Below, piece by piece: positions 27,133 through 36,826 of a stretch of 64,000 nt of DNA (the stretch's first letter is position 1; each line of letters starts with the position of its first letter). The notes beneath the pieces were generated by a model that searched no databases, had not been told where the DNA came from, and saw nothing but the letters and a program-made list of their open reading frames with translations. The DNA comes from Photorhabdus noenieputensis. Lineage in GTDB: Bacteria; Pseudomonadota; Gammaproteobacteria; Enterobacterales; Enterobacteriaceae. The stretch spans positions 17,378-81,377 of the forward strand of contig NZ_RCWC01000023.1 of assembly GCF_018448935.1 (NCBI RefSeq), given 5' to 3'. Position numbers and translations under genes: made by a program.

Positions 27133-27147
27133 TAGACGACTGGTCTA
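27133..27147. promoter_or_regulatory. Operator-like palindrome upstream of curA-like gene
   Basis: Exact second copy of TAGACGACTGGTCTA, 49 bp before the curA-like start and 58 bp after the regulator's stop. Inferred operator of the NemR-like protein, placing both oxidoreductases under its control. Confidence 0.8.
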
Positions 27148-27196
27148 CTTTTGGTATCCCAATGATACTGACTTTTAATGTTGAAGGAGAAGATGA

Positions 27197-28234
27197 ATGT
27201 TTCAAACACAACAAATAAATCGCCGTATCGTCTTGGCTTCACGTCCGCATGGTTCCCCGACACTGACCAATTTTCGTCTGGAACAGCAATCTATTCCTGA
27301 GATAAAGGAGAAAGAATTGCTGTTACGCAGTGTTTTTCTTTCGCTAGATCCTTACATGCGTGGGCGAATGAGTGATGAACCATCTTATGTGCCACCGGTA
27401 GAGCTTGATAGCGTTATGGTTGGTGCAACAGTGAGTCGGGTTGTGTCTTCAAATCATCGGAGATATCAGGTGGGTGATTGGGTACTGGCATATAGCGGTT
27501 GGCAGGATTATGCCGTTTCCGATGGTAGCGGCCTTCTCAACTTAGGCCAATCGCCTGTTCACCCATCCTACCAATTAGGGTTGTTCGGTATGCCTGGCCT
27601 TACTGCTTATACCGGGCTGTTGGATATCGGTCAACCCAAGGCTGGTGAAACATTAGTTGTTGCTGCGGCAACGGGTCCGGTTGGTGCAACGGTTGGTCAG
27701 ATCGGCAAGCTTAAAGGTTGTTATGTCGTTGGCGTAGCGGGTAGTGCAGAAAAGTGTCGCCATGCTGTTGATGTATTAGGATTCGATGTTTGCCTTGACC
27801 ACCATGCTCCAGACTTTGCAGAACAGTTGTGTAAGGTTTGTTCGAAGGGGATTGATATTTATTTTGAAAATGTGGGCGGCAAGGTATTTGACGCTGTTTT
27901 GCCGTTACTGAATGACTTTGCACGTGTTCCGGTTTGTGGAATGGTGTCTTACTACAATTCCACTAACCTTCCAGAAGGGCCAGATCGCTTGTTTTTGTTG
28001 ATGAATAAACTACTGCGGAAGCGAATTCGGATGGAAGGATTCATTGTTACTGATAACTATACTCGGCGTTTTGATGAATTCTTACGTGATATGTCCGCAT
28101 GGTTTGATGATGGCAAGATAAAATATCGTGAAGAAGTAGTGTCAGGTTTGGAAAATGCTCCAGAGGCGTTTATTGGCCTGTTACAAGGCCGTAATTTTGG
28201 CAAGTTAGTCGTCCGTGTCGGCCCTGATAATTAA
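27197..28234 (+). CDS. curA: NADPH-dependent curcumin reductase-like ene-reductase
   Basis: Medium-chain reductase of the leukotriene B4 dehydrogenase branch, 345 residues, reducing alpha,beta-unsaturated ketones and aldehydes with NADPH. It matches E. coli CurA closely: LASRPHGSPTLTNFRLE, LSLDPYMRGRMSDEPSY, the nucleotide-binding VVAAATGPVGATVGQIGKLK, DIYFENVGGKVFDAVLP and the end RNFGKLVVRV. There are no zinc ligands, as expected. The ATG follows GAAGGAGAAG. It is followed 52 bp later by the yqhD-like gene with no terminator between, so the two are probably one transcript under the NemR-like regulator. Confidence 0.93.
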   Translation: MFQTQQINRRIVLASRPHGSPTLTNFRLEQQSIPEIKEKELLLRSVFLSLDPYMRGRMSDEPSYVPPVELDSVMVGATVSRVVSSNHRRYQVGDWVLAYSGWQDYAVSDGSGLLNLGQSPVHPSYQLGLFGMPGLTAYTGLLDIGQPKAGETLVVAAATGPVGATVGQIGKLKGCYVVGVAGSAEKCRHAVDVLGFDVCLDHHAPDFAEQLCKVCSKGIDIYFENVGGKVFDAVLPLLNDFARVPVCGMVSYYNSTNLPEGPDRLFLLMNKLLRKRIRMEGFIVTDNYTRRFDEFLRDMSAWFDDGKIKYREEVVSGLENAPEAFIGLLQGRNFGKLVVRVGPDN

Positions 28235-28286
28235 ATGCTACTAGACATATTAAAGGGTCATATTCGACCTATACAGCGAGGTAGTT

Positions 28287-29444
28287 GTGAGAAATTTTAA
28301 ATATTACAACCCAACTAAAATCGTTTTTGGCAAAGAGACTATTAGCCGTCTTGATAACTTGGTGCCACGGGATGCGCGGGTACTGATTCTCTATGGCGGT
28401 AGCAGTGCTGAAAAAACCGGAACGTTGGATGAAGTCAGGAGTGCGTTGGCTAATAGAACTATCCAAGAGTTTGGTGGTATTGAAGCTAACCCGACTTACG
28501 AAACTTTGATGAAAGCGGTTGAATTGATACGCAATAGTGAAGTGGATTTCTTGCTTGCTGTCGGTGGTGGTTCTGTGATTGATGGCACTAAATTTGTGGC
28601 GGCAGCGGTGAATTTTGAAGGAGAGCCTTGGCGTATTTTGGAAGAGGGGGGATCTCTTGTTCAGAGTGCTCTGCCGTTTGGCACCGTTTTGACGCTACCC
28701 GCGACGGGTTCAGAGATGAACAATAGTTCGGTGATTACCAATAAGGCGAAGCAAGCTAAGCGGGATTTTATGAGTCCGTTTGTTTTTCCCCAATTCTCCA
28801 TTATGGACCCAACGAAGACCTATACTCTTCCATTACGTCAGGTAGCTAATGGGGTGGTTGATGCTTTCGCACACATTATGGAACAGTATTTGACTTATCC
28901 GGTCAACGGTATGGTGCAGGATCGGTTTGCTGAGGGGCTATTGCAGATATTGATTGAAATAGGTCCTCAGGTGATAAACGCCCCGGATAATTACGAGATT
29001 CGTGCCAATTTGATGTGGGTCGCGACTTTGGCTCTCAATGGCTTAATTGGTGCGGGTGTGCCGCAGGATTGGTCCACACATTTCATCGGCCATGAATTAA
29101 CTGCGCTTTACGATATCGATCATGCACGAACGTTGGCGATTATCCTGCCGGCTACTTTGCAAATCTGCCGGGAAAGCAAACGCGCCAAACTGTTGCAGTA
29201 TGGTGAGCGTGTTTGGGGAATTACCAGTGGAGAGGAAGAACAGCGGATTGATCAAGCTATTGCATATACTCGCAGTTTCTTCGAGGATTTAGGAATTCAG
29301 ACCCGTTTGTCGGATTACAACCTTGGTATTGATGACATTGAGCGGGTGGTGAGACAATTGGAAGTTCACGGTATGACTCAATTGGGTGAAAATAGAGACA
29401 TTACGTTAGATATTAGCCGCCAGATCTTGCAAGCAAGCCTTTGA
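28287..29444 (+). CDS. yqhD: NADPH-dependent aldehyde reductase / alcohol dehydrogenase YqhD
   Basis: Iron/zinc-type group III alcohol dehydrogenase of 385 residues (E. coli YqhD 387) that detoxifies short-chain aldehydes from lipid peroxidation and methylglyoxal. Landmarks are LLAVGGGSVIDGTKF, the metal-binding GVVDAFAHIMEQY (Asp and His) and THFIGHELTALYDIDHARTL (two His). The gene starts with GTG after GAGGTAGTT. In E. coli yqhD is controlled by YqhC; here it follows a curA-like gene and a NemR-like repressor, a different arrangement with the same aldehyde-defence logic. A weak hairpin (AGGAGC/GCTCCT) lies just after the stop. Confidence 0.93.
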   Translation: MRNFKYYNPTKIVFGKETISRLDNLVPRDARVLILYGGSSAEKTGTLDEVRSALANRTIQEFGGIEANPTYETLMKAVELIRNSEVDFLLAVGGGSVIDGTKFVAAAVNFEGEPWRILEEGGSLVQSALPFGTVLTLPATGSEMNNSSVITNKAKQAKRDFMSPFVFPQFSIMDPTKTYTLPLRQVANGVVDAFAHIMEQYLTYPVNGMVQDRFAEGLLQILIEIGPQVINAPDNYEIRANLMWVATLALNGLIGAGVPQDWSTHFIGHELTALYDIDHARTLAIILPATLQICRESKRAKLLQYGERVWGITSGEEEQRIDQAIAYTRSFFEDLGIQTRLSDYNLGIDDIERVVRQLEVHGMTQLGENRDITLDISRQILQASL

Positions 29445-29541
29445 GTTGGAGGAGCGCCTTGGGATGCCGGGGCTGCTCCTAAAATTTTAAGTCTGTTTTA
29501 GTGAATGAATTTGCAGTACGATATGAATTAAATAGGAAAAA

Positions 29542-30051
29542 ATGTCTGAGTCAAAAATGGATAATAAACATCAGCAATCATCATGTATTCAATTGGAAAA
29601 TAATCTCTATCAGATTGTAGTGAGTAACAGCCATAATTTTAATGAGTGGTTGTATTTGCGGAGTGCATTATGGCCCACGGCATCAGAAGAAAGACATCGC
29701 GAAGAAATGAACTCGATTTTGAATTCTGATAACCAGATTGCTTTTATGATCCAATCGGATTTAGGTGATTTTTGCGGTTTTGCAGAGGCTTCACTGCGTT
29801 TTGAATATGTTAATGGATGCAATTCCTCACCCGTCGCTTACCTTGAAGGGATCTATATTTCCCCGGAATTAAGAAGAAAGGGTTTAGCGACTCGTCTTAT
29901 CACTCATATTAAAAATTGGGCTAAAGATCATGGATGCACTGAAATGGTATCAGATGCTGATATAAATAATGAAGAATCATTGGCTCTTCATTTGTCTCTT
30001 GGATTTATAGAAACAGAACGGGTAGTTTTTTTCAGGAAGTTAATCAAATAG
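29542..30051 (+). CDS. AAC(6')-like aminoglycoside acetyltransferase
   Basis: GNAT protein of 169 residues. Stretches such as WLYLRSALWPTASEERHREE, FAEASLRFEYVNGCNSSPV, LEGIYISPELRRKGLATRL and LGFIETERVVFFRK follow the AAC(6')-I aminoglycoside 6'-N-acetyltransferase family closely. The acetyl-CoA loop is RRKGLATRL. Whether it gives resistance in its host cannot be read. The ATG follows TAGGAAAAA. It is a single chromosomal gene; there is no integron, cassette end or transposon nearby. Confidence 0.82.
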   Translation: MSESKMDNKHQQSSCIQLENNLYQIVVSNSHNFNEWLYLRSALWPTASEERHREEMNSILNSDNQIAFMIQSDLGDFCGFAEASLRFEYVNGCNSSPVAYLEGIYISPELRRKGLATRLITHIKNWAKDHGCTEMVSDADINNEESLALHLSLGFIETERVVFFRKLIK

Positions 30052-30308
30052 GGATCAATTGGCTGGTGAAATGGGACTTGGACTATTTCTATCATCATTC
30101 ATCTCTTATAACTGAATGCTGATGCGAATTACATTGTGCTACATATATTATGTGTCTCTGACATGACAATGTAGCCTCATGTATGCATCTTTAATTAGCT
30201 CGAATAACGCTCAAAACTTCCCGCGATCTCTTAACCTTGTTGTGGCATAATGCGCCGCTATTGATTTTTCCGATTTCCCTTTTGTTTCTAAATGTAAGAG
30301 CGAATGCA

Positions 30309-31904
30309 GTGTTAAGTACAAACAACATCACCATGCAATTTGGCAGTAAACCCCTGTTTGAAAACATTTCTGTCAAGTTTGGCAACGGTAACCGTTATGG
30401 TCTGATTGGCGCTAATGGTTCTGGTAAATCCACTTTTATGAAAATTCTGGGGGGTGATCTGGCACCCACTGGCGGTAATGTCAGCACCGATCCCAATGAG
30501 CGTATTGGTAAACTGCGTCAGGATCAGTTTGCTTTTGAAGAGTACACGGTGTTGGATACCGTGATTATGGGGCACACGGAACTGTGGCAGGTAAAGCAGG
30601 AGCGTGACCGCATCTATGCGATGGCAGAAATGAGCGAAGAGGATGGCTATCGCGTTGCGGATCTGGAAGTCGCTTATGGCGAGATGGATGGCTATAGTGC
30701 CGAAGCGCGTGCCGGAGAGTTGTTGCTAGGCGTTGGTATTCCAGTAGAACAGCATTACGGTTTGATGAGCGAAGTGGCACCAGGCTGGAAATTACGTGTA
30801 TTGCTGGCTCAAGCGCTGTTTTCTAATCCTGATGTTCTGTTATTGGATGAACCAACGAACAACCTGGATATCGATACGATTCGTTGGTTAGAGCAAATAC
30901 TGAATGAACGAAATAGCACCATGATCATTATTTCCCATGATCGTCATTTCCTGAATACAGTTTGTACTCATATGGCCGATCTTGATTATGGCGAGTTGCG
31001 TCTGTTCCCCGGTAATTATGATGAATATATGGTTGCCGCTACTCAAGCCCGTGAGCGTCTGGTAGCGGATAATGCGAAGAAGAAGGCGCAGATTGCGGAA
31101 TTACAGTCTTTTGTCAGCCGTTTTAGCGCTAATGCTTCTAAATCAAAACAGGCGACTTCCCGTGCTCGTCAGATTGATAAAATCCAGTTGGAAGAAGTTA
31201 AAGCATCCAGCCGTCAGAATCCCTATATCCGTTTTGAGCAGGATAAGAAATTGTTCCGTAATGCTCTGGAATTGGAAGGTTTGACTAAAGGTTATGACAA
31301 TGGTCCTCTGTTTAAAAATCTCAATCTTTTGCTGGAAGTTGGCGAGAAAATAGCGGTTATCGGTGCTAACGGTATCGGTAAAACGACCTTCCTGAAAACA
31401 TTGGTTGGTGAGACAGAGCCAAATAGTGGCACAGTTAAATGGTCTGAAAATAGTAGCATTGGTTACTATGCTCAGGATCATGCCAGTGATTTTGACTGCG
31501 ATCTGACGGTTTTTGATTGGATGAGCCAATGGAAGCGAGAAGGGGATGATGAACAAGCTGTTCGTAGCGTATTAGGACGTTTGTTGTTCAGCCAGGATGA
31601 CATTAAGAAAAAAGTCAAAGTGTTATCGGGTGGTGAAAAAGGGCGGATGCTATTTGGTAAATTGATGATGCAACAGCCAAATATTCTGATAATGGATGAA
31701 CCAACAAACCACTTGGATATGGAATCCATTGAATCCCTGAACCTTGCGCTTGAATTGTATAAAGGTACTTTGATATTTGTTTCTCATGATCGGGAATTTG
31801 TTAGCTCATTGGCAAGCCGAGTTATGGAAATTAAATCTGATAAGGTCATTGATTTCAAAGGTACTTATGATGAGTATTTGAGAAGCCAGGGAATTGCTGA
31901 GTAA
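30309..31904 (+). CDS. ybiT: ABC-F family ATPase YbiT
   Basis: Soluble ABC-F protein of 531 residues with two ATPase domains and no membrane part, thought to act on ribosomes. Walker A motifs are GANGSGKST and GANGIGKTT. Signature and Walker B regions include [14 protein letters not shown] and [14 protein letters not shown]. The inter-domain linker ([20 protein letters not shown]) is the YbiT-type P-site interaction segment. The start is the GTG of [12 protein letters not shown], aligned with E. coli YbiT (530 aa), rather than the TTG 24 codons upstream. The ribosome binding site is weak (AAGAG at 8-9 bases). Confidence 0.94.
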   Translation: MLSTNNITMQFGSKPLFENISVKFGNGNRYGLIGANGSGKSTFMKILGGDLAPTGGNVSTDPNERIGKLRQDQFAFEEYTVLDTVIMGHTELWQVKQERDRIYAMAEMSEEDGYRVADLEVAYGEMDGYSAEARAGELLLGVGIPVEQHYGLMSEVAPGWKLRVLLAQALFSNPDVLLLDEPTNNLDIDTIRWLEQILNERNSTMIIISHDRHFLNTVCTHMADLDYGELRLFPGNYDEYMVAATQARERLVADNAKKKAQIAELQSFVSRFSANASKSKQATSRARQIDKIQLEEVKASSRQNPYIRFEQDKKLFRNALELEGLTKGYDNGPLFKNLNLLLEVGEKIAVIGANGIGKTTFLKTLVGETEPNSGTVKWSENSSIGYYAQDHASDFDCDLTVFDWMSQWKREGDDEQAVRSVLGRLLFSQDDIKKKVKVLSGGEKGRMLFGKLMMQQPNILIMDEPTNHLDMESIESLNLALELYKGTLIFVSHDREFVSSLASRVMEIKSDKVIDFKGTYDEYLRSQGIAE

Positions 31905-31922
31905 TAATCTTATGAGATAAAT

Positions 31923-31947
31923 CGCCCTGGTTGAGATAACCGGGGCG
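31923..31947. terminator. Shared hairpin between ybiT and moeB
   Basis: Imperfect stem CGCCC-GGTT / AACC-GGGCG with a 5-base loop and one bulge pair, between the convergent ybiT and moeB stop codons. Confidence 0.6.
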
Positions 31948-31980
31948 TGTTATTGCTTGTTATTTCCATCGGTGGATAGA

Positions 31981-32733
31981 TTAACTGCTGCACACTTCGC
32001 AATTAGGATCTTTGAGTAATTTAATATCACGAAATTGCATCGTCATTGCATCAAACAGTAAAATCTTTCCGCTGCTGACTTTGCCATACCCAGTAAGGAG
32101 TTTGATGGTTTCCATTGCTTGCAATGTACCGATGGTACCTACCAATGGTGCCATAACTCCTGTTTCTACACATGTTAGATTGTTTTCGCCAAACAGTCTG
32201 CTCAGGCAACGGTAGCAGGGGTCGTTTGGCTGATAAGTAAATGTAGTGAGTTGTCCTTCCATGCGAATAGCTGAGCCTGAAATCAGAGGCGTTTTCCTTG
32301 CCAGACACGAGCGGTTCAGTTGTTCGCGGATTGCCACATTATCAGTACAATCCAAGACAGCATCATTCTGGCTGATAAGTTCATCTAGCGCCTGATCTTC
32401 CAGTAATCCATTAACGGTTTTAATCGTGACATGCGGGTTTATTGCCCGGAGCGTCAACTGGGCTGAATGCACCTTAGCCATGCCGATACGTTCATCTCGA
32501 TGTAGGATCTGCCGTTGCAGGTTCGAGAGAGAAACGGTATCAAAATCCAGTAATGTTATTGTTCCCACACCTGCTGCGGTCAAATATTGGGATGCTGCGC
32601 AACCTAAACCACCCGCACCGACTATCAGGATTGTTGAAGATTTTAATTTTTCCTGACCGTCAAAATCAAACCCATGTAGAACAATCTGACGGTTATAGCG
32701 TAGGGTTTCTATGTCTGTTAGTTCAATGGCCAT
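31981..32733 (-). CDS. moeB: Molybdopterin-synthase adenylyltransferase MoeB
   Basis: E1-like enzyme of 250 residues that adenylates the C-terminus of MoaD for molybdopterin synthesis. The nucleotide-binding loop is VGAGGLGCAASQYL. The R-finger region is NLQRQILH, and DNVAIREQLN follows. Two zinc CxxC pairs are visible (DPCYRCLS, DPNCEVCSS at the end). The start overlaps the moeA stop (TAATG), so moeA and moeB are translationally coupled. Confidence 0.95.
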   Translation of the reverse strand: MAIELTDIETLRYNRQIVLHGFDFDGQEKLKSSTILIVGAGGLGCAASQYLTAAGVGTITLLDFDTVSLSNLQRQILHRDERIGMAKVHSAQLTLRAINPHVTIKTVNGLLEDQALDELISQNDAVLDCTDNVAIREQLNRSCLARKTPLISGSAIRMEGQLTTFTYQPNDPCYRCLSRLFGENNLTCVETGVMAPLVGTIGTLQAMETIKLLTGYGKVSSGKILLFDAMTMQFRDIKLLKDPNCEVCSS

Positions 32734-33974
32734 TATTCATTTTTCAGTAAGTGATTAAACAGTTCGATTTCAACATTTTCACCAATTTCTACCCGCCCGC
32801 GTTCACGCTCCAGAACAATGAAGCAGTTCCCCTGACTGAATGAACTAAATATATGAGAGCCTTGATGTCCTGTCGTACGAACTTCTAGTTCACCTTGTTC
32901 ATTCACCGAAACAATGCCCCGTTGAAAATCCATTCTTCCCGGTGTCTTTTTCAATGACGTAGTGACTTTGGCGCACATACGCATAGGGGGTTGCCATGCC
33001 GTAAAACCAGATAGACGCGCGATTAAAGGTTGAACTAATTGATAGAAAGTGAGAACGGCTGAAACTGGATTACCGGGCAGACCACAGAACCAAGAGTTTT
33101 TTAGTTTGCCAAAAGCGAAAGGTTTACCCGGTTTAATGGCCAGTTTCCAGAAACTGATTTCGCCTAATTCATCCAGTATCTGCTTAGTGTAGTCTGCTTC
33201 ACCTACAGAAACGCCACCACTGCCGATGACTACATCAGCTTTTTGATCTGCTTGTGCGAAAACATGGCGTAAAACCTGGGGATTGTCTGCAATAACGCCT
33301 AAATCAATAATGTCGCAATCCAGCTTCTCTAGCATCAGTCGAACGGCAAGACGGTTGGTATCATAAATTTGCCCTTCCTTAAGTGGATGACCGATAGCTT
33401 GTAGCTCATCACCCGTCGAGAAAATGGCGACTTTCAATTTGCGAGCCACTTCAACGTCGGTGATACCTAAAGATGCAATCAAGGGTAGCTGAGCGGTGGA
33501 TAATTTACTGCCTGCCGGTAGTACCACCGCACCTTTAGTAATATCTTCGCCAGCCAGCCGGATATTCTGACCTTGTTTGGCTGGTTGAGTAAAAACGATA
33601 CCGTCATCAGTAATTTCTGCGTGTTCCTGCATAATGACCGTATCAGCACCCGAGGGAATCGGTGCGCCAGTCATAATACGGATACAAGTTGCAATCGGCC
33701 ATTCTCCTTGAAAAGGTGCGCCTGCCAACGCCTTTCCTGCCAGAGGCAGTGGTTTATTGCCATTTAAATCGGCATGGCGTACGGCATAACCATCCATTGC
33801 TGAGTTAGCAAAGGGGGGCACATTGATAGGAGAAATAATATTTGTTGCAGTGATGCGTCCTGACGTTTGCAGGAGGCTGACAGTTTCTGTGTCAGTCAGT
33901 GGTGTAACTTGGGTCAGAAGTTTTTCCAACGCCTGCTGCAAAGAGATCAATCCAGAGGTATGACAGTGATCCAT
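32733..33974 (-). CDS. moeA: Molybdopterin molybdenumtransferase MoeA
   Basis: Inserts molybdate into adenylated molybdopterin; 413 residues (E. coli 411). It has the domain-3 motifs [24 protein letters not shown] and [11 protein letters not shown], and [12 protein letters not shown] with GLPGNPVSA. The domain-IV strand RMDFQRGIV is present at the C-terminus. The start follows GGAGCATCATT. First gene of moeAB, with the shared 1-base overlap to moeB. Confidence 0.95.
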   Translation of the reverse strand: MDHCHTSGLISLQQALEKLLTQVTPLTDTETVSLLQTSGRITATNIISPINVPPFANSAMDGYAVRHADLNGNKPLPLAGKALAGAPFQGEWPIATCIRIMTGAPIPSGADTVIMQEHAEITDDGIVFTQPAKQGQNIRLAGEDITKGAVVLPAGSKLSTAQLPLIASLGITDVEVARKLKVAIFSTGDELQAIGHPLKEGQIYDTNRLAVRLMLEKLDCDIIDLGVIADNPQVLRHVFAQADQKADVVIGSGGVSVGEADYTKQILDELGEISFWKLAIKPGKPFAFGKLKNSWFCGLPGNPVSAVLTFYQLVQPLIARLSGFTAWQPPMRMCAKVTTSLKKTPGRMDFQRGIVSVNEQGELEVRTTGHQGSHIFSSFSQGNCFIVLERERGRVEIGENVEIELFNHLLKNE

Positions 33975-34070
33975 AATGATGCTCCCAGATAAGGTTTTTC
34001 ATTAGTGGCATTATGGCAGAGATCATCATGTGTGTGAGTGATATTTGACTTTGATCGTATGTCCCATACA

Positions 34071-34103
34071 CGCGGCGTGGTGTTGGTTATCCAAAACGCC
34101 GCG
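34071..34103. terminator. GC-rich hairpin between moeA and the SDR gene
   Basis: Stem CGCGGCGT / ACGCCGCG with further pairing TTGG / CCAA around a short loop. It lies upstream of moeA and beyond the 3' end of the SDR gene, immediately next to an ERIC fragment. Confidence 0.5.
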
Positions 34104-34124
34104 ACTTGAAAGATAACGGGTATA
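34104..34124 (+). repeat. ERIC element fragment (21 bp)
   Basis: The terminal 21 bases match the GATAACGGGTATA end of the full ERIC copies. The rest of the element is missing and replaced by the GC-rich hairpin. Confidence 0.7.
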
Positions 34125-34137
34125 GAACATGATGATT

Positions 34138-34177
34138 AACCTGGCATTAGGAAATCTGCTGTTGTCATAGCCAGGTT
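34138..34177 (-). terminator. Hairpin after the SDR gene
   Basis: Perfect 8-bp stem AACCTGGC / GCCAGGTT with a 24-base loop, 17 bp past the SDR stop. Confidence 0.5.
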
Positions 34178-34194
34178 AGAAAGCGAGTAAGCGC

Positions 34195-34941
34195 TTATAA
34201 GGTTTGACCACTGTCAACTGTTATAATTTGTCCTGTCATCGATTCTGCGTTTAACAGCATCAAGGTTATTTCTGCAACATCTTCTGGCGTTGAAATTCTT
34301 TCTAAGGGCAAATAAGTGCAAAGTGTATGCATTTTCTCTTCTCTCCCTTTCCACCATCTTGTTTCAACGGCACCTGGCGCTACGCAGTTAACCCTGACCG
34401 ATGGAGCTAGTGCTCGAGCTAAGGATTTTGTCAGTCCGTGAACCGCTGATTTTGAAGCGGCGTAGGGGATACAAGAACCCAAACCTGTTTCGCCAGCGAT
34501 ACTACCGACATTCACGATAGCACTCCCCGTTCTTGCTTTAAGATAAGGCACCGCATACCGGCAACAATAAAATGTGCCTTTCACATTAACATCAATAATG
34601 GTATCCCAAATATCGCTAGATATGGCATCAAGATCGTCAAATTGAAGTTGTCTGGTTGTCGCCGCGTTATTCACCAGATAGTCGATCCCGCTAAATGTTT
34701 CCACGACGGTGTTTATCATTGCCTGCACAGCCGATTCGTCGGCAACATCCGCTTTTATCGCGATAGCTTGCCCCCCATCCTTGATAATGGTTTCTGTTGT
34801 TTCCCGCGCTTCAAGTTCGCTTTGTGAATAGATCACTGCGACAGCAGCACCTTGTTTTGCCAGCATAATACTGATAGCCCGTCCTATACCGGTTCCACCA
34901 CCGGTTACAATGGCTGTCTTACCTTGAAATGCTTTATACAT
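34195..34941 (-). CDS. Short-chain dehydrogenase/reductase
   Basis: Classical SDR of 248 residues. The cofactor motif is VTGGGTGIGRA, NNAAT is the structural motif, and the active site has Ser in VNVGSIAGE and Tyr-x-x-x-Lys in YAASKSAVHG. The C-terminal sequence VDSGQTL is typical of the FabG/glucose-dehydrogenase-like group. It probably reduces a ketone or oxidises an alcohol with NAD(P)H; the substrate is not readable. The start ATG follows AGGAGCATTT. It stands alone. Confidence 0.85.
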   Translation of the reverse strand: MYKAFQGKTAIVTGGGTGIGRAISIMLAKQGAAVAVIYSQSELEARETTETIIKDGGQAIAIKADVADESAVQAMINTVVETFSGIDYLVNNAATTRQLQFDDLDAISSDIWDTIIDVNVKGTFYCCRYAVPYLKARTGSAIVNVGSIAGETGLGSCIPYAASKSAVHGLTKSLARALAPSVRVNCVAPGAVETRWWKGREEKMHTLCTYLPLERISTPEDVAEITLMLLNAESMTGQIITVDSGQTL

Positions 34942-35457
34942 AAAAATGCTCCTTATTAATATTTGTACATAACATGATGAATCATATCTCTTATAGATAG
35001 GTTTGTTAGTACCATTTTGGCATTATTGTGTGGACAATATTGTGTGGAAGTCTGACTAATTCAGCTCATGTTGTGTTGTAAAACTCGATTTAACCTTAAT
35101 GAGGTAACTTATTAGAGGTAAAGTAAATAAGTGGAGCAGAGTACGAAAATTCATATATACCTTATAGATTTCAAGATGCTTCGCGACGGCAAGGGAGCGA
35201 ATCCCCGGGAGCATAGGTAACATAGGTAACATAGGTAACTATGTGAATGGGGTGAGTCAGTGCAGCCAACAAAGAGGCAACTTGAAAGATGACGGGTATA
35301 CGTTGATATTCCAGATACTGTAATTAATTGCTTACTGATTTTTTAATTATGGGCAGAAATAATTTACGTTTTTCTGGGGAATTTGTTAATTAAAAGTATA
35401 TGTTGTATTTGATTTCTGTTATGGCTTATGAGAAATAAATTAAAAAAATAATATTTT
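34942..35457. other. Divergent intergenic region with an ERIC copy
   Basis: About 515 bp between the divergent SDR and YbfB-type genes. It holds the expanded ERIC copy (35156-35300) and otherwise AT-rich DNA with the two promoters. Confidence 0.5.
35156..35300 (+). repeat. ERIC element with a 9-bp triplication (145 bp)
   Basis: Same element as the other copies, but the segment CATAGGTAA near the centre occurs three times in tandem instead of once, adding exactly 18 bp. Confidence 0.93.
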
Positions 35458-36651
35458 ATGGCTATGAACAATTCAACTTCTCCTCAACAAAGTCACCGTT
35501 ACCTAGCTTTTCATATCGCAATGAGTGGATTTTTGGCGCTGGTCGTCGCGATGGGAATTGGGCGTACTGCCTTCACTCCTCAAGTGCCTTTAATGATTGC
35601 AGAATACCAGTTTAGTCTGACTGGGGCAGGTATCGTTGCAGCTTTTAACTATCTGGGATATCTGGCTGGTTCCTATGATGCGATGCGGTCGCGCCGTTTG
35701 ATTGAATATCGGCTTTGGGCCGGATTATGGGGAGCGGTGATTATCACGCTGTTCTCTGCGCTACTGTATGGGGCGATATTGCACAGTATTGCCCGTTTTT
35801 TTATTGGTTGGGCAAGTGGCTGGACATTGGTATTGGTAGCATCATGGGCCAATGAACAGTTGGCTAGATTGAATCGTCCTGCGTTGAGTGCCGCTATATT
35901 TGCGGGGCCGGGAGTCGGGATATTCGTTACTGGTATCCTTGCTATTGGTATTCAAGCATGGCAAGTGAGCGCCTCCGCAGCGTGGCTGTTATATGGCATT
36001 TTGGCACTGATTTGTAGTATCTATATTAGTCGGCATTTGCCCCGTCGTGGTGAGCTACACAGTTCACAGGCCGAGGTAAAGAAACTGACTTTGACGCCTG
36101 CAATTAAGCGGTTGGTATGGAGTTACAGCTTAGCGGGGTTTGGTTATATTTTACCTGCGACTTTTCTTTCGCAAATGGCAAGTGATCGTTTCCCCGGCAG
36201 CTTGTTTGCTCAGTTTGTCTGGCCAGTATTTGGTGCTGCCGCAGTCATCGGCATCGGTTTTGCTATTCTGGCCCGTCATATGCTGACAACGCAAATCCGG
36301 CTTGCGATCACTTTATGGATTCAGGCCGTGGGCATTCTTATCGCTGAGATCATTCCGGGAATCGGTGGTCTGGCACTAAGCTCTTTGTTGGTTGGTGGTG
36401 GTTTTATGTGTGTGGTGCAAATGGCGTTTCAGTATGGGCGTGAATTAGCACCAGAACATAGTCGTTATATGGCCGGGTTATTAACCACCGGATATGCGGT
36501 CGGACAGCTTATTGGGCCGATGCTGTCAGCAGTTTCTACCGCAATAACCGGGAGATTGGAGCCTGCGTTATATGTCGCATTGATTAGCTTGGTCATTGCC
36601 GGGTTATTGGTTTGTAACAGGAATAAACCGACCAGTGAGGGGCATGGGTAA
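35458..36651 (+). CDS. YbfB/YjiJ-family MFS transporter
   Basis: Inner-membrane protein of 397 residues with about 12 hydrophobic segments, of the YbfB/YjiJ branch of the major facilitator family. Characteristic early motif AMGIGRTAFTPQVPLMI, followed by AAFNYLGYLAGSYDAMRSRR. The substrate is unknown. The start ATG has no good ribosome binding site; an ATG two codons later (MNNSTSPQ) is an alternative. No operon partner. Confidence 0.8.
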   Translation: MAMNNSTSPQQSHRYLAFHIAMSGFLALVVAMGIGRTAFTPQVPLMIAEYQFSLTGAGIVAAFNYLGYLAGSYDAMRSRRLIEYRLWAGLWGAVIITLFSALLYGAILHSIARFFIGWASGWTLVLVASWANEQLARLNRPALSAAIFAGPGVGIFVTGILAIGIQAWQVSASAAWLLYGILALICSIYISRHLPRRGELHSSQAEVKKLTLTPAIKRLVWSYSLAGFGYILPATFLSQMASDRFPGSLFAQFVWPVFGAAAVIGIGFAILARHMLTTQIRLAITLWIQAVGILIAEIIPGIGGLALSSLLVGGGFMCVVQMAFQYGRELAPEHSRYMAGLLTTGYAVGQLIGPMLSAVSTAITGRLEPALYVALISLVIAGLLVCNRNKPTSEGHG

Positions 36652-36826
36652 AAAATTCATATAATTATGAAAAGCAATCACTGGATAATCACCACGTGCT
36701 CATTTACAGTGTGGGTAATAGTTACCTGTTAGTAGTGAATTGTTTCGGTTATGGTCTTCATGACTCGAATATCCATCCATTTTACTACCCGCCAGATGAT
36801 GAAAAGTAATATCTTTGGAGAAAATA

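Noticed and set aside
34195..34941. Assignment of the SDR as FabG or glucose 1-dehydrogenase
   Set aside because: Only family motifs are visible and the context gives no fatty-acid or sugar pathway link, so a specific name is not supported.
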